This document shows positions 7,962-15,084 of a DNA stretch of 18,807 bases, one piece after another. The stretch is from an uncultured Lachnospiraceae bacterium (GTDB taxonomy: Bacteria; Bacillota_A; Clostridia; Lachnospirales; Lachnospiraceae): positions 1-18,807 of the forward strand of contig USJM01000014.1 of assembly GCA_900555005.1 (NCBI GenBank), written 5' to 3'. Every line of letters starts with the position of its first letter. Position 1 is the first letter of the stretch. The notes under the pieces were generated by a model. It was not told where the DNA came from, searched no databases, and saw only the letters and a program-made list of their open reading frames with translations. The position numbers and the translations under genes were made by a program.

Positions 7962-9468
7962 CTTTTGAATCCCCCATAGCGTGCGACAATAAATTTACTT
8001 CAGTAAAGTCTTTTCTATCAGCAAGTTCTCCTGTGATTGCACCCTCACGCATAACAATCACCCGGTCGCTCATCCCTATAACCTCCGGGAGTTCAGAAGA
8101 TACCATTATGATAGAATTTCCATTCGCTACAAATTCTTCCATCAGCTTGTAAATCTCTGCTTTTGCTCCAACATCTACACCTTTTGTTGGTTCATCAAAA
8201 ATCAAGATATTGGCATTACTCTCGAGCCACTTTGCTACAATGACTTTCTGCTGATTGCCACCAGACATATTTACAGTCTTATATTCCGGGTCCCGGTTAT
8301 TCAATTGAACAAGGTCTGCAAACTTACTAAACTCTTTCCGCATTTGAACTTCATCTAGAAACTTGAACATCCCACGCGAAAAGCGTTTCATTGAAGGGAT
8401 ACTGACATTCCGATTGTTACTCATTGTCGGAATAAATCCTTCACGCTTCCGATCTTCAGAAATCAATCCGATCCCATATTTCATGGCATCCTCTGTCGAA
8501 TGTATGACGACTTTTTTTCCATGCACTTTTATTTCGCCATCATACAAAGGATCTCTTCCAAAAATAGCCCGCATTACTTCTGTTCTTCTAGCACCAACAA
8601 GTCCTGAAAATCCTAGAATCTCGCCTTTATACAATTTAAATGAAATATCCTGAAAGGTTTCTCCCTTTAAATGCTTTGCTTCAAAAACAACTTTGTCCTT
8701 CTCGACGCAGCTAGGCATACACCTTTTTGCATAATTGGATACGTCTCTTCCAACCATGGAGTGAATTAAATCGCTTTCTGTTATATCTTTCATGTTAAAC
8801 GTATCAACATACTGGCCATCACGCATGATGGTCACACGATCACAGATTTTGAATAATTCATCCAGTTTATGACTAATAAAAAGAATTGTAATTCCCTTTT
8901 CTTTCATGCTGTGGATGATCTTGAAAAGCCGCTCAATCTCAGGCTCTGACAGTGCGGAAGTCGGCTCATCAAACGAAACAACATTAGAATCGAAGTATAG
9001 AGACTTTGCAATTGCAATCATCTGAAGATCGCCAACCCCTAGTCCCTTTATAGAGTCTGAACTCCGAATCGAACATCCAAGCTCCGTTAGAATTGAATCA
9101 CATTTTTTATATATTTCCTTATAATCAAGAAACCCCGCCTTTAGCGATTCGAATCCAAGCGCTATATTCTGTCCAACTGTCAGATTCTCTACTACTTCAA
9201 CTTCCTGATGTACTTTGATTACTCCCTGAGTGATCGCATCATAGGTAGAAGAGAATTTTACTGGTTTCCCATCTATCTCCACAGAACCCGAAGTTGCCGA
9301 ATAAACTCCATGTAGGATATTTAGCAGTGTGGATTTTCCAGCTCCATTCTCACCCAATATTGCATGTACTTCTCCTTTCTTAATTGAGAAGGAGACGTCA
9401 TTTAACGCGACAACACCGGGAAATTTTTTTGTAATATGGTTGAACTTAATATAACTATCATTCCCCAT
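7948..9468 (-). CDS. Sugar ABC transporter ATP-binding protein, ribose class (RbsA-like)
   Basis: Duplicated-domain ATPase that powers the ribose-type ABC importer, 506 residues (the usual size). Domain 1 has Walker A GENGAGKST (39-47), a signature read here as GVGDLQM, and Walker B VVSFDEPTSAL. Domain 2 has a degenerate Walker A (GLVGARRTEV), as normal for this class, an intact MSGGNQQK signature and Walker B ILIFDEPTKGVDVG. ATG 9468 has GAGG 7 nt upstream. It is separated from the binding-protein gene by a 13-bp-arm hairpin and overlaps the permease start. The domain-1 signature GVGDLQM differs slightly from the more usual SVGxQQM of RbsA; I do not expect loss of function. Confidence 0.93.
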   Translation of the reverse strand: MGNDSYIKFNHITKKFPGVVALNDVSFSIKKGEVHAILGENGAGKSTLLNILHGVYSATSGSVEIDGKPVKFSSTYDAITQGVIKVHQEVEVVENLTVGQNIALGFESLKAGFLDYKEIYKKCDSILTELGCSIRSSDSIKGLGVGDLQMIAIAKSLYFDSNVVSFDEPTSALSEPEIERLFKIIHSMKEKGITILFISHKLDELFKICDRVTIMRDGQYVDTFNMKDITESDLIHSMVGRDVSNYAKRCMPSCVEKDKVVFEAKHLKGETFQDISFKLYKGEILGFSGLVGARRTEVMRAIFGRDPLYDGEIKVHGKKVVIHSTEDAMKYGIGLISEDRKREGFIPTMSNNRNVSIPSMKRFSRGMFKFLDEVQMRKEFSKFADLVQLNNRDPEYKTVNMSGGNQQKVIVAKWLESNANILIFDEPTKGVDVGAKAEIYKLMEEFVANGNSIIMVSSELPEVIGMSDRVIVMREGAITGELADRKDFTEVNLLSHAMGDSKDDKE

Positions 9469-9521
9469 GAAATTTCCTCATTTATTAAAAACTTGCCTAT
9501 GGTATTATTCCGGCTTCTTAA

Positions 9522-9560
9522 GGAAAGGAAGGGAATCTCTATCAGAATCCCTTCCTTTCC
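9522..9560 (-). promoter_or_regulatory. Strong intercistronic hairpin between the sugar-binding protein and ATPase genes
   Basis: Perfect 13-bp inverted repeat: GGAAAGGAAGGGA (9522-9534) and its complement (9548-9560) around a 13-nt loop. In the transcribed direction no U-tract follows, so read-through to the ATPase is expected. Placement just after a solute-binding gene fits an mRNA stabiliser or partial attenuator that keeps binding protein in excess; this role is inference from other ABC operons. Confidence 0.7.
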
Positions 9561-9601
9561 GTTCGTCCTTTGTTTTTCTTTCTCTCACCCGTATCCGATA
9601 A

Positions 9602-10696
9602 TCACTTAACTTCCGGGTCAGACCATCCGACAAGCTCACCATCATCCGTATCAATGTTGGTTGCATCAACTGCAAGTGCCGGTGTCCAGATTACTTTGGG
9701 CATCGTCTGTCCCAGCATGACACGTGTGGTAACCTCTGTTGCCATCATTCCCTCATAATATGGGAACATTGAAACAGTTGCAGCAAGCTCTCCATTTTTT
9801 ATAGATGTATATGCCTCATCTGTTCCATCAGCACCGATTACATAGATATCCTTGTTCAGTTTACGATCAGACTCTTTAATTGCCTCAACCGCGCCAAGTG
9901 CCATTACATCGTTATTGCAAAAGATGACACTCAAATCATCATAGGTCTTTAAAAAAGTAGCGCACACATCCTTTGCCGTATCACGATCCCAGTCGGCATT
10001 CTGTTGATCGACGACTTCGATATCAGAATCCTTCAGTGCATCTACGAATCCATTTGTTCGATTCTTGACAACGTCCGTACCGGCAAGTCCCATAATAATG
10101 GCAGCTTTACCAGACTTAACATTCTTTACTGCCCAATCACCTGCTATCTCTCCTTCTTCATACGAGTTGGGTCCCACAAACATATCAGCCCCATTAAATT
10201 CATTGTTTACCGCAATCGTAGGAATGCCATCCTCATGTGCCATTTCAACACCTTCCGTACAGTTAGATGTTGAAATCGGAGAAATCATAATAATATTCGC
10301 CCCAGAGCGAATCTGATCTTTCATTACTGAAAGTTGCCCTTCCGTGTCTGCCTCATTCAGTGCAGACTGTACGTCAATACCAATATTCGGAAGTCCTTCT
10401 TCATTCAACTTTGAAGCCATATCTTTATAGCCGTCCCGAAGGGCTGTCCAGTAGACATTATCCTCTGTCCGAATATTTCCAGCGATCTTGAATGAATCAT
10501 CACTCTTCGGAATAGCGCCTAACTGTTCTCTCATTTCGTTAAAAGTGATTGCATCATCGAATGTCAGTGGATCAAAGGCGGAGTTTGTATCTCCCCATCC
10601 ATCCTTGAACTGTGCAATATCCGTATCTCCGGCAAACGCTGTCAACGATGATGTCATCAACAGTGCCATGGTTACTGCTGCTACTTTTGCTTTCAT
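9602..10696 (-). CDS. Sugar ABC transporter substrate-binding protein (periplasmic-binding-protein type, RbsB-like)
   Basis: Extracellular sugar-binding protein of the ribose/galactose type, 364 residues. ATG 10696 has GGAGG upstream; a second ATG at 10711 lies inside that ribosome binding site and is unlikely. Residues 1-22 form a signal peptide ending near TAFA-GD, with no lipobox cysteine, so no lipid anchor is evident. An extra segment of about 45 residues precedes the first domain strand (SFKIAGNIRTEDNVYW). Later family-typical parts are IIMISPISTSNCTEGVEMA, GIPTIAVNNEFNG, VIFCNNDVMALGAVEAI and YVIGADGTDEAYTSI. It follows the lactonase-like gene by about 25 bp and is the first transporter gene of the unit. 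A hairpin after its stop suggests higher expression than the membrane subunits. Ligand unknown. Confidence 0.92.
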   Translation of the reverse strand: MKAKVAAVTMALLMTSSLTAFAGDTDIAQFKDGWGDTNSAFDPLTFDDAITFNEMREQLGAIPKSDDSFKIAGNIRTEDNVYWTALRDGYKDMASKLNEEGLPNIGIDVQSALNEADTEGQLSVMKDQIRSGANIIMISPISTSNCTEGVEMAHEDGIPTIAVNNEFNGADMFVGPNSYEEGEIAGDWAVKNVKSGKAAIIMGLAGTDVVKNRTNGFVDALKDSDIEVVDQQNADWDRDTAKDVCATFLKTYDDLSVIFCNNDVMALGAVEAIKESDRKLNKDIYVIGADGTDEAYTSIKNGELAATVSMFPYYEGMMATEVTTRVMLGQTMPKVIWTPALAVDATNIDTDDGELVGWSDPEVK

Positions 10697-10719
10697 GTTT
10701 TTCTCCTCCATTTGTATGA

Positions 10720-11685
10720 TTATTTTCTTATCGCAAGAGCCTGCTTAGGATTCTCACGAAAAATCCGTTTTAATTCGCTTCCCGTAAAACCATTCAGTTT
10801 CAGAAGAGGGATAAAATGTGTCAGAATATAGTCAATTCCAACCGTTCCGCCATAGCAATGCATTCGATTTGTTTCCGGATCTGTTGAAAGGAGGATCCTA
10901 TCCAGAAAACCTTCTTCAATCATGAACCGCAGCATCCCAATCTCTTCTGCATTGCTGTGATACTGAAATAATGTAATGGTGTCATACTCCATAAAAACGC
11001 CTGTTTTCGCTATCTCTCTGTGTTTTTTTAGATCTGTAACATCGCGATCAACATGGCATACCAATATTTTTTCAGTAGGCAATCCTATCTTCCCAGCCAG
11101 GAGATCGATCATTCGTAATTCATCTACTCCCTCTGTATGAACCATTATGGACGCCCCACTAACTAATGCGGCTTTTCCAGCGGCTGTAATACACTTCACT
11201 GTCCAAGGATCCGATAACCCTTGTTTTGTTATCATAGACTTAACCAGCCCAGCCTTTATATGTGTCTGATATTCCGGTTTTACATAACACCCATCTAAGA
11301 ACATGCCGTCCTCGATTTCCCGGACAAATATCTCGCTCAGTTCTTCCTCTGGGATATTGAAGATCCAATGCCCTTCTGGATAGAATTTAGGGATATGATA
11401 CCCAGTCGTAGCGATAATATTGACACCACTTAGCCTGGCTATATCCTGAAGTCCCAAAACATCTCTGCCTGTTGCCAATGGATTTGCATCAACTACAGTA
11501 TTCCCTCCAGCTTGTCGAAAGAGCAGAAGTTCATCTGCTGATCGAGGAAGATTATTGATGCATGTCAACTCGCAGTTTCTTTGGTCTACCGTCCTGACGA
11601 TGTAAACATGTTCATGTGGCTGAGTAAAGCCAAGTTTGTTTTCATCTATTTCTCCAAGTACTGTATGAAAAGAATAATTGCCCAT
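10720..11685 (-). CDS. Phosphotriesterase-family metallohydrolase, probable sugar lactonase
   Basis: Amidohydrolase-superfamily TIM barrel of the phosphotriesterase-related group, 321 residues. The full binuclear metal site is visible: His24 and His26 in QPHEH, Lys149 in AGLVKS (the position carboxylated in the family), His183 in MVHTE, His211 in CHVDRD and Asp269 in LSTDPETNR. Characterised relatives in sugar operons hydrolyse phosphorylated or free sugar-acid lactones (family knowledge), so a lactonase in the cytoplasm is my best guess. It is the first gene of the ABC-transporter unit, right after a strong promoter. Its start is odd: the only purine-rich element, GAGGT, lies 13 nt upstream of ATG 11685, but no other in-frame start would keep the HxH motif. 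A true organophosphate hydrolase is unlikely in this context. Confidence 0.85.
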   Translation of the reverse strand: MGNYSFHTVLGEIDENKLGFTQPHEHVYIVRTVDQRNCELTCINNLPRSADELLLFRQAGGNTVVDANPLATGRDVLGLQDIARLSGVNIIATTGYHIPKFYPEGHWIFNIPEEELSEIFVREIEDGMFLDGCYVKPEYQTHIKAGLVKSMITKQGLSDPWTVKCITAAGKAALVSGASIMVHTEGVDELRMIDLLAGKIGLPTEKILVCHVDRDVTDLKKHREIAKTGVFMEYDTITLFQYHSNAEEIGMLRFMIEEGFLDRILLSTDPETNRMHCYGGTVGIDYILTHFIPLLKLNGFTGSELKRIFRENPKQALAIRK

Positions 11686-11732
11686 ATTGTTCTTGGTTAC
11701 CTCTGATTTGCAAGATCACTTGTATGATTAAG

Positions 11733-11761
11733 TTTATAGCATTAATGGAATTTTATTTCAA
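11733..11761 (-). promoter_or_regulatory. Promoter of the lactonase-ABC transporter-RpiR unit
   Basis: On the minus strand TTGAAA (11756-11761) and TATAAA (11733-11738) are 17 bp apart, with an upstream TGC making an extended -10. The predicted leader is about 40 nt. The -35 is covered by the palindrome at 11746-11760, as in the dehydrogenase promoter. The 346-bp gap 11686-12031 holds this promoter, its operators and the glycerate kinase terminator, and I see no gene in it. Confidence 0.7.
11746..11760 (-). promoter_or_regulatory. Putative RpiR-type operator overlapping the -35
   Basis: The plus strand reads TGGAATTTTATTTCA, one mismatch from a perfect TGAAA-N5-TTTCA palindrome. It covers the -35 and half of the spacer of the lactonase promoter. 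Confidence 0.5.
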
Positions 11762-11768
11762 TATCTAA

Positions 11769-11783
11769 TGTAATTTTCGTACA
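11769..11783 (-). promoter_or_regulatory. Putative second operator upstream of the lactonase promoter
   Basis: TGTAATTTTCGTACA matches the perfect palindrome at 5824-5838 in 13 of 15 positions and likewise lies upstream of a -35. The two differences break the symmetry, so this may be a weaker site. Confidence 0.4.
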
Positions 11784-11891
11784 TATATTACAATATATTT
11801 CATTGTTATTTGTATATTTTTTTCATTAACCGGATTGTTCTAATTGATTTACGGAAATAATTTGTTATATTTTTGACAATTGTCGTGTTTA

Positions 11892-11923
11892 ACAAAAAAA
11901 TCCGAGGTATTATACCTCGGATT
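11892..11923 (-). terminator. Rho-independent terminator after the glycerate kinase gene
   Basis: Near-perfect arms AATCCGAGGTA and TACCTCGGATT form a stem of about 11 bp with a very short loop, followed in the minus-strand direction by seven U residues (plus-strand A-run 11894-11900). It lies about 110 bp past the glycerate kinase stop and separates that gene from the central unit promoter. Confidence 0.92.
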
Positions 11924-12031
11924 CGTTATCGAATACATTTGAAACAGTTTTATAAGATTGAAATATTATTTCTTTAACGCACAATTTTTCGGCCTTTATG
12001 GCCAATCATAATATGAAGTTTTTTCTATTCG

Positions 12032-13164
12032 TCAATCATTTATCAGTCTGAACACCTGTTCAGACGTATCAGCCATATTTCTCTTCGCATTATCAGAATT
12101 CATGGCTTCGTCCAGCGAACAGACACCCCTGACGATTGGGAAAAACGCATCAATTCCAGCCTGATTACAGGCTGCTGCATCCTGCGTCACACTTCCTGCG
12201 AATGCTACGACTCTTGCCCCATACCTTTTCGCGAGTTTCGCTACACCGATCGGCGCTTTTCCCATGGCAGTCTGATGATCGAGGCGGCCTTCTCCTGTCA
12301 CGACTACATCCGCATCTTTCACATAGTCCTTCAGATGTGTTTCTTCCAGCACAAGCTGAATACCTGATTTCAACTCTCCCCCAGATAGGCAAGAAAGGCG
12401 AATCCAAGCCCGCCCGCAGCACCTGCGCCCGGGAATGTCGGATCTGCATCCGGATCATGTTTTTTTGTGATTTCAGCATAAGAGCCAAGCCACTTATCCA
12501 TATCCCTGATCATGATCTTATCCGCGCCCTTCTGCGGTCCATAGATTGCACTGCAGCCATCGGGTCCGCAGAGCGGATTTGTCACATCGCAGGCAATCAG
12601 AAATCTGCAGTCTGAAAGCTCAGGGAGCACGTGCTCAGACCTGACTTCCGCAAGATCCCTCAAACCTATCGCCCCGCGCCGAATCTGTTTCCCTTCCGAA
12701 TCCAGAAGCTCAAACCCCAATGCCTGCAGCATTCCGGCGCCGCCATCATTGGTTGCGCTCCCGCCAATTCCGATGATGAACTTCCTGCATCCGGCATGGA
12801 CTGCATCTCGAATCACTTCACCCAGTCCACAGGTCGTCGTCAGGAGGGGATTTCGATCTTCCGGCTTCACCAGCGTGATTCCGGATGCTCCGGCCATCTC
12901 GATGACTGCTGTTTCCGATCCTGGAATCACGCCATATGTGCACTCCACCGGAACGCCAAGCGGACCTGACACATATACTTTCCGATATTCTCCGCCCATC
13001 CCTTGAACAAGAGCATCTACTGTTCCTTCTCCTCCATCCGCCAGAGGCCGGACAATTATCTCCGCTTCCGGATTCGCCCTTCGGACACCATCCGCTGCTG
13101 CATTACCCGCCTCCAGGGACGTCAGGCTACCCTTGAATGAATCAATTGCGATTACAACTTTCAC
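12032..13164 (-). pseudogene. glxK: Glycerate 2-kinase (GlxK/GarK type), frameshifted
   Basis: Glycerate kinase of the GlxK/GarK family (ATP + glycerate to 2-phosphoglycerate), which feeds glycerate into lower glycolysis. The start is GTG 13164, with GGAGG 7 nt upstream and the family-typical VKVVIAIDSFKGSL start. Motifs seen are ADGGEGTVDAL, GIGGSATNDGG and CDVTNPLCGPDG. The first frame reads to LAYLGES and stops near 12370. The next frame carries the remaining 113 residues, including VVVTGEGRLDHQTAMGKAP. A sixth G in the G5 tract (plus-strand C 12378-12382) restores LAYLGGELKSG and a 377-residue protein, close to E. coli GlxK in size. The homopolymer location makes a sequencing error likely; slippage-based switching or real loss cannot be excluded. 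It has its own promoter and terminator. Confidence 0.87.
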
Positions 13165-13205
13165 AGTGCCACCTCCATGTCTGGTTTCAATCTGACTTAT
13201 CTTAA

Positions 13206-13234
13206 TATATAGCATCCATGAAATGTAATTGCAA
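13206..13234 (-). promoter_or_regulatory. Promoter of the glycerate kinase gene
   Basis: On the minus strand TTGCAA (13229-13234) and TATATA (13206-13211) are 17 bp apart, with a TGC extension before the -10. The -10 is about 40 bp upstream of GTG 13164. Two palindromic candidates flank and overlap the -35. The gap 13165-13323 holds only this regulatory region. Confidence 0.6.
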
Positions 13235-13243
13235 CTTGTTTCA
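13219..13243 (-). promoter_or_regulatory. Putative operator: TGAAA and TTTCA half-sites spanning the glycerate kinase -35
   Basis: The half-sites TGAAA (13219-13223) and TTTCA (13239-13243) are separated by 15 bp and enclose the -35. This is wider than the 5-bp gap at the other sites, so they may act as two separate half-sites or be a coincidence. Confidence 0.35.
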
Positions 13244-13251
13244 TACATATA

Positions 13252-13266
13252 TGAAATTTATTTTCA
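13252..13266 (-). promoter_or_regulatory. Putative RpiR-type operator upstream of glycerate kinase
   Basis: TGAAATTTATTTTCA has perfect 5-bp arms around TTTAT, the same design as 5792-5806. It lies about 27 bp upstream of the -35, the same distance as the upstream site of the dehydrogenase promoter. Confidence 0.55.
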
Positions 13267-13323
13267 TTAATATTGAGAACATCACTGTCCATTGATATCC
13301 AGTATTCCCGCTTTTCTGTCACT

Positions 13324-13959
13324 TCAATACCCCAGTTCCTCATCCACCAGAATCAGGTGAATCCTGTTTTTATGAAGGGAATACCTTGTGATCAGGAACT
13401 GGCAGCAGATTGTATCCGGTGACTTACAGTCCATGCAGGTACCGGTCTTTGTGCAGGGTGCCTTCAGACCAAAGCGCTGTACATTGATGACAGCCGCCTC
13501 ATTCCGAGCACGCTTGAGCGCCGCATCAAAATCCGGCGCGACTTTATTCATGCCCGCAATCAGGACGAGTTTCTTCGGTCCGTAAGCATAAGCCGATACA
13601 CGGTTTGCATTGCCGTCGATATTAACCAGAATGCCGTCTGCTGTGACCGCATTCACGCTTCCGATAAACACATCCGCGCTGTAGGCAAACTCCTCTGCCG
13701 CACGTTTCTCTGCCCCCGCCGTCTTTCTGCGGTTTACAAACTCGTAGTCGCCTTTCTCCAGCGCCTCCCCCAGCCCGATCTGCTGACCCGTAAGCGAACC
13801 GCCGCCCGTCACTCTGCTCCTCTCCGGAATCAGTTCAAGTGCCAGCTGCAGTGCTTCTTCCTTCGTGTGCACATGGTAACCTGTCATGTTGCGTGACGAA
13901 AGTCCCTTGATGACAGCCTGTGCCAACGTCTCATTTCGTTTCTGCCTGAATTCCTCCAT
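13324..13959 (-). CDS. LUD-domain protein (lactate-utilisation LutC-like)
   Basis: 211-residue protein of the LUD family, related to LutC/YkgG, with NagB-like fold relatives. Family-typical parts are VTGGGSLTGQQIGL near residue 50, an FIGSVNAVTADGILVNIDG segment, and a C-terminal cysteine cluster CTKTGTCMDCKSPDTICC. ATG 13959 has GGGAGG 8 nt upstream. The other lactate-utilisation genes (LutA, LutB iron-sulfur proteins) are not in the window, so lactate oxidation should not be assumed; stand-alone LUD proteins of this type are common in Clostridia and their reaction is not known to me. It follows the ROK kinase by 128 bp without a visible terminator, so it may be the last gene of the right-hand unit. 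The fold assignment is firm, the function is not. Confidence 0.8.
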   Translation of the reverse strand: MEEFRQKRNETLAQAVIKGLSSRNMTGYHVHTKEEALQLALELIPERSRVTGGGSLTGQQIGLGEALEKGDYEFVNRRKTAGAEKRAAEEFAYSADVFIGSVNAVTADGILVNIDGNANRVSAYAYGPKKLVLIAGMNKVAPDFDAALKRARNEAAVINVQRFGLKAPCTKTGTCMDCKSPDTICCQFLITRYSLHKNRIHLILVDEELGY

Positions 13960-14087
13960 CGCCGAATCCTCCCATATTTTATATACTCCGATAGCTGCAT
14001 CTTCTCATAATCGCCCTGTCCTTGTAAAGAATGAGATTCGGTCCGGATCACGGCAGATACGGACATACCGAACGACACACCCTCTTC

Positions 14088-15064
14088 TTATAGAAGACCA
14101 ATGCAGGCTGCCCCGATGATGCCGGTATCCCCTGGATCCTCACATGCATCGGCCAAACCGATCCATGTATTAACAGCGCTATCCCGTGAATATATTTTCT
14201 CATGGGTCATCTCTTTCAGCTCTTCCAGAAACAGATCTCCCGATCTCATAATTCCGCCGGACAGCACCAGAACATCCGGCTGCAGGATATTGATAATGTT
14301 CGCCATCCCCTCTGACAAGTAAAATAAATACTGATGAAATACCTTTACTGCCGCTGGATCTCCTCTTCTCACTGCTTCAAGGACAATTCTGGCATCAATC
14401 CGGTCTCGCTTTCCGCCACACATCTTCATCACCAGGCGTCCATCCACTGATTCCTCCCGGAGAGCAGCTCTCATCTGTTCCGCCAATGCCGGCGCGGAGG
14501 CATATTTCTCAAAGCATCCCCTTCTGCCGCAGTTACAGGCTACACCGGAAAGTTCTATAGACATATGGCCAAATTCACCCGCTGCTCCATTAACGCCCCG
14601 GATGAGCTTTCCATTCATGATGATGCCGCCGCCGATCCCTGTCCCGATCGTCATCATGACAAAATGATTCACATGATAACCGCCCGCCAGATATTCCCCG
14701 ATCGCTGCGGCATTGGCGTCATTCTCAATCAGGACTTTTCCCCGCAGCTCACCGGGAAGATCCTTCTGAATCATTTTGACAAATGGAACGTCCTGGAATC
14801 CAAGATTATTGGCATACTCAACAGAACCCTTTTCTATATTGGCAGTCCCGGGTACCCCGACACCAATGGTGCGGATCCGGCCGGCCGGTATCTGCACCTT
14901 TTCAGCATGTGACAGACAGCTGACCCGATATATCCGGCCATGGAGCCCGGCTCTTTTACTTCTGCTGTCCTGACACTCTGTTTATCAATAATATGATATT
15001 CCGAATCGACCAGGCCAATATCAAGATTGGTCCCGCCAATATCGACGCCTACCCTATATTCCAT
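14088..15064 (-). pseudogene. ROK-family sugar kinase, frameshifted
   Basis: Kinase of the ROK family (glucokinase, N-acetylglucosamine and N-acetylmannosamine kinases). The N-terminal phosphate loop VGVDIGGTNLDIGLVD begins at residue 5. Later motifs are GVGVPGTANIEKG, ENDANAAAIGEYLAGG with the likely catalytic Asp, and the zinc motif CNCGRRGCFEKYAS preceded by GHMSIE. The first frame runs past the junction into nonsense (KRCRYRPAG). The correct continuation (VQIPAGRIRTIGVG) lies one frame over. Adding one A to the A4 run (plus-strand T 14899-14902) restores LKKVQIPAG and a 325-residue protein. ATG 15064 fits the family start; ATG 15088 overlaps the DUF4127 stop (ATGA) and is an alternative. 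Next to a PIG-L deacetylase an amino-sugar substrate is plausible. A ROK repressor is unlikely because there is no helix-turn-helix. Confidence 0.85.
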
Positions 15065-15084
15065 GAACTCATCTTTTCCATTCT

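Noticed and set aside
8376..8390. cre-like (CcpA) sequence GCGAAAAGCGTTTCA
   Set aside because: The central CG is out of register with the cre consensus and it lies deep inside the ATPase gene.
11959..11973. A further TGAAATATTATTTCT palindrome downstream of glycerate kinase
   Set aside because: It resembles the operator set but lies between a stop codon and its terminator with no promoter, so chance in AT-rich DNA is more likely.
13270..13300. Possible terminator between the LUD and glycerate kinase genes
   Set aside because: Only a 4-bp ACTG/CAGT pairing and no U-tract, so I cannot say whether the LUD transcript ends before glycerate kinase.
13960..14087. Promoter in the 128-bp gap before the LUD gene
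   Set aside because: A TTTACA and a TATAAA are present but not at 16-18 bp spacing with a partner; no operator palindrome.
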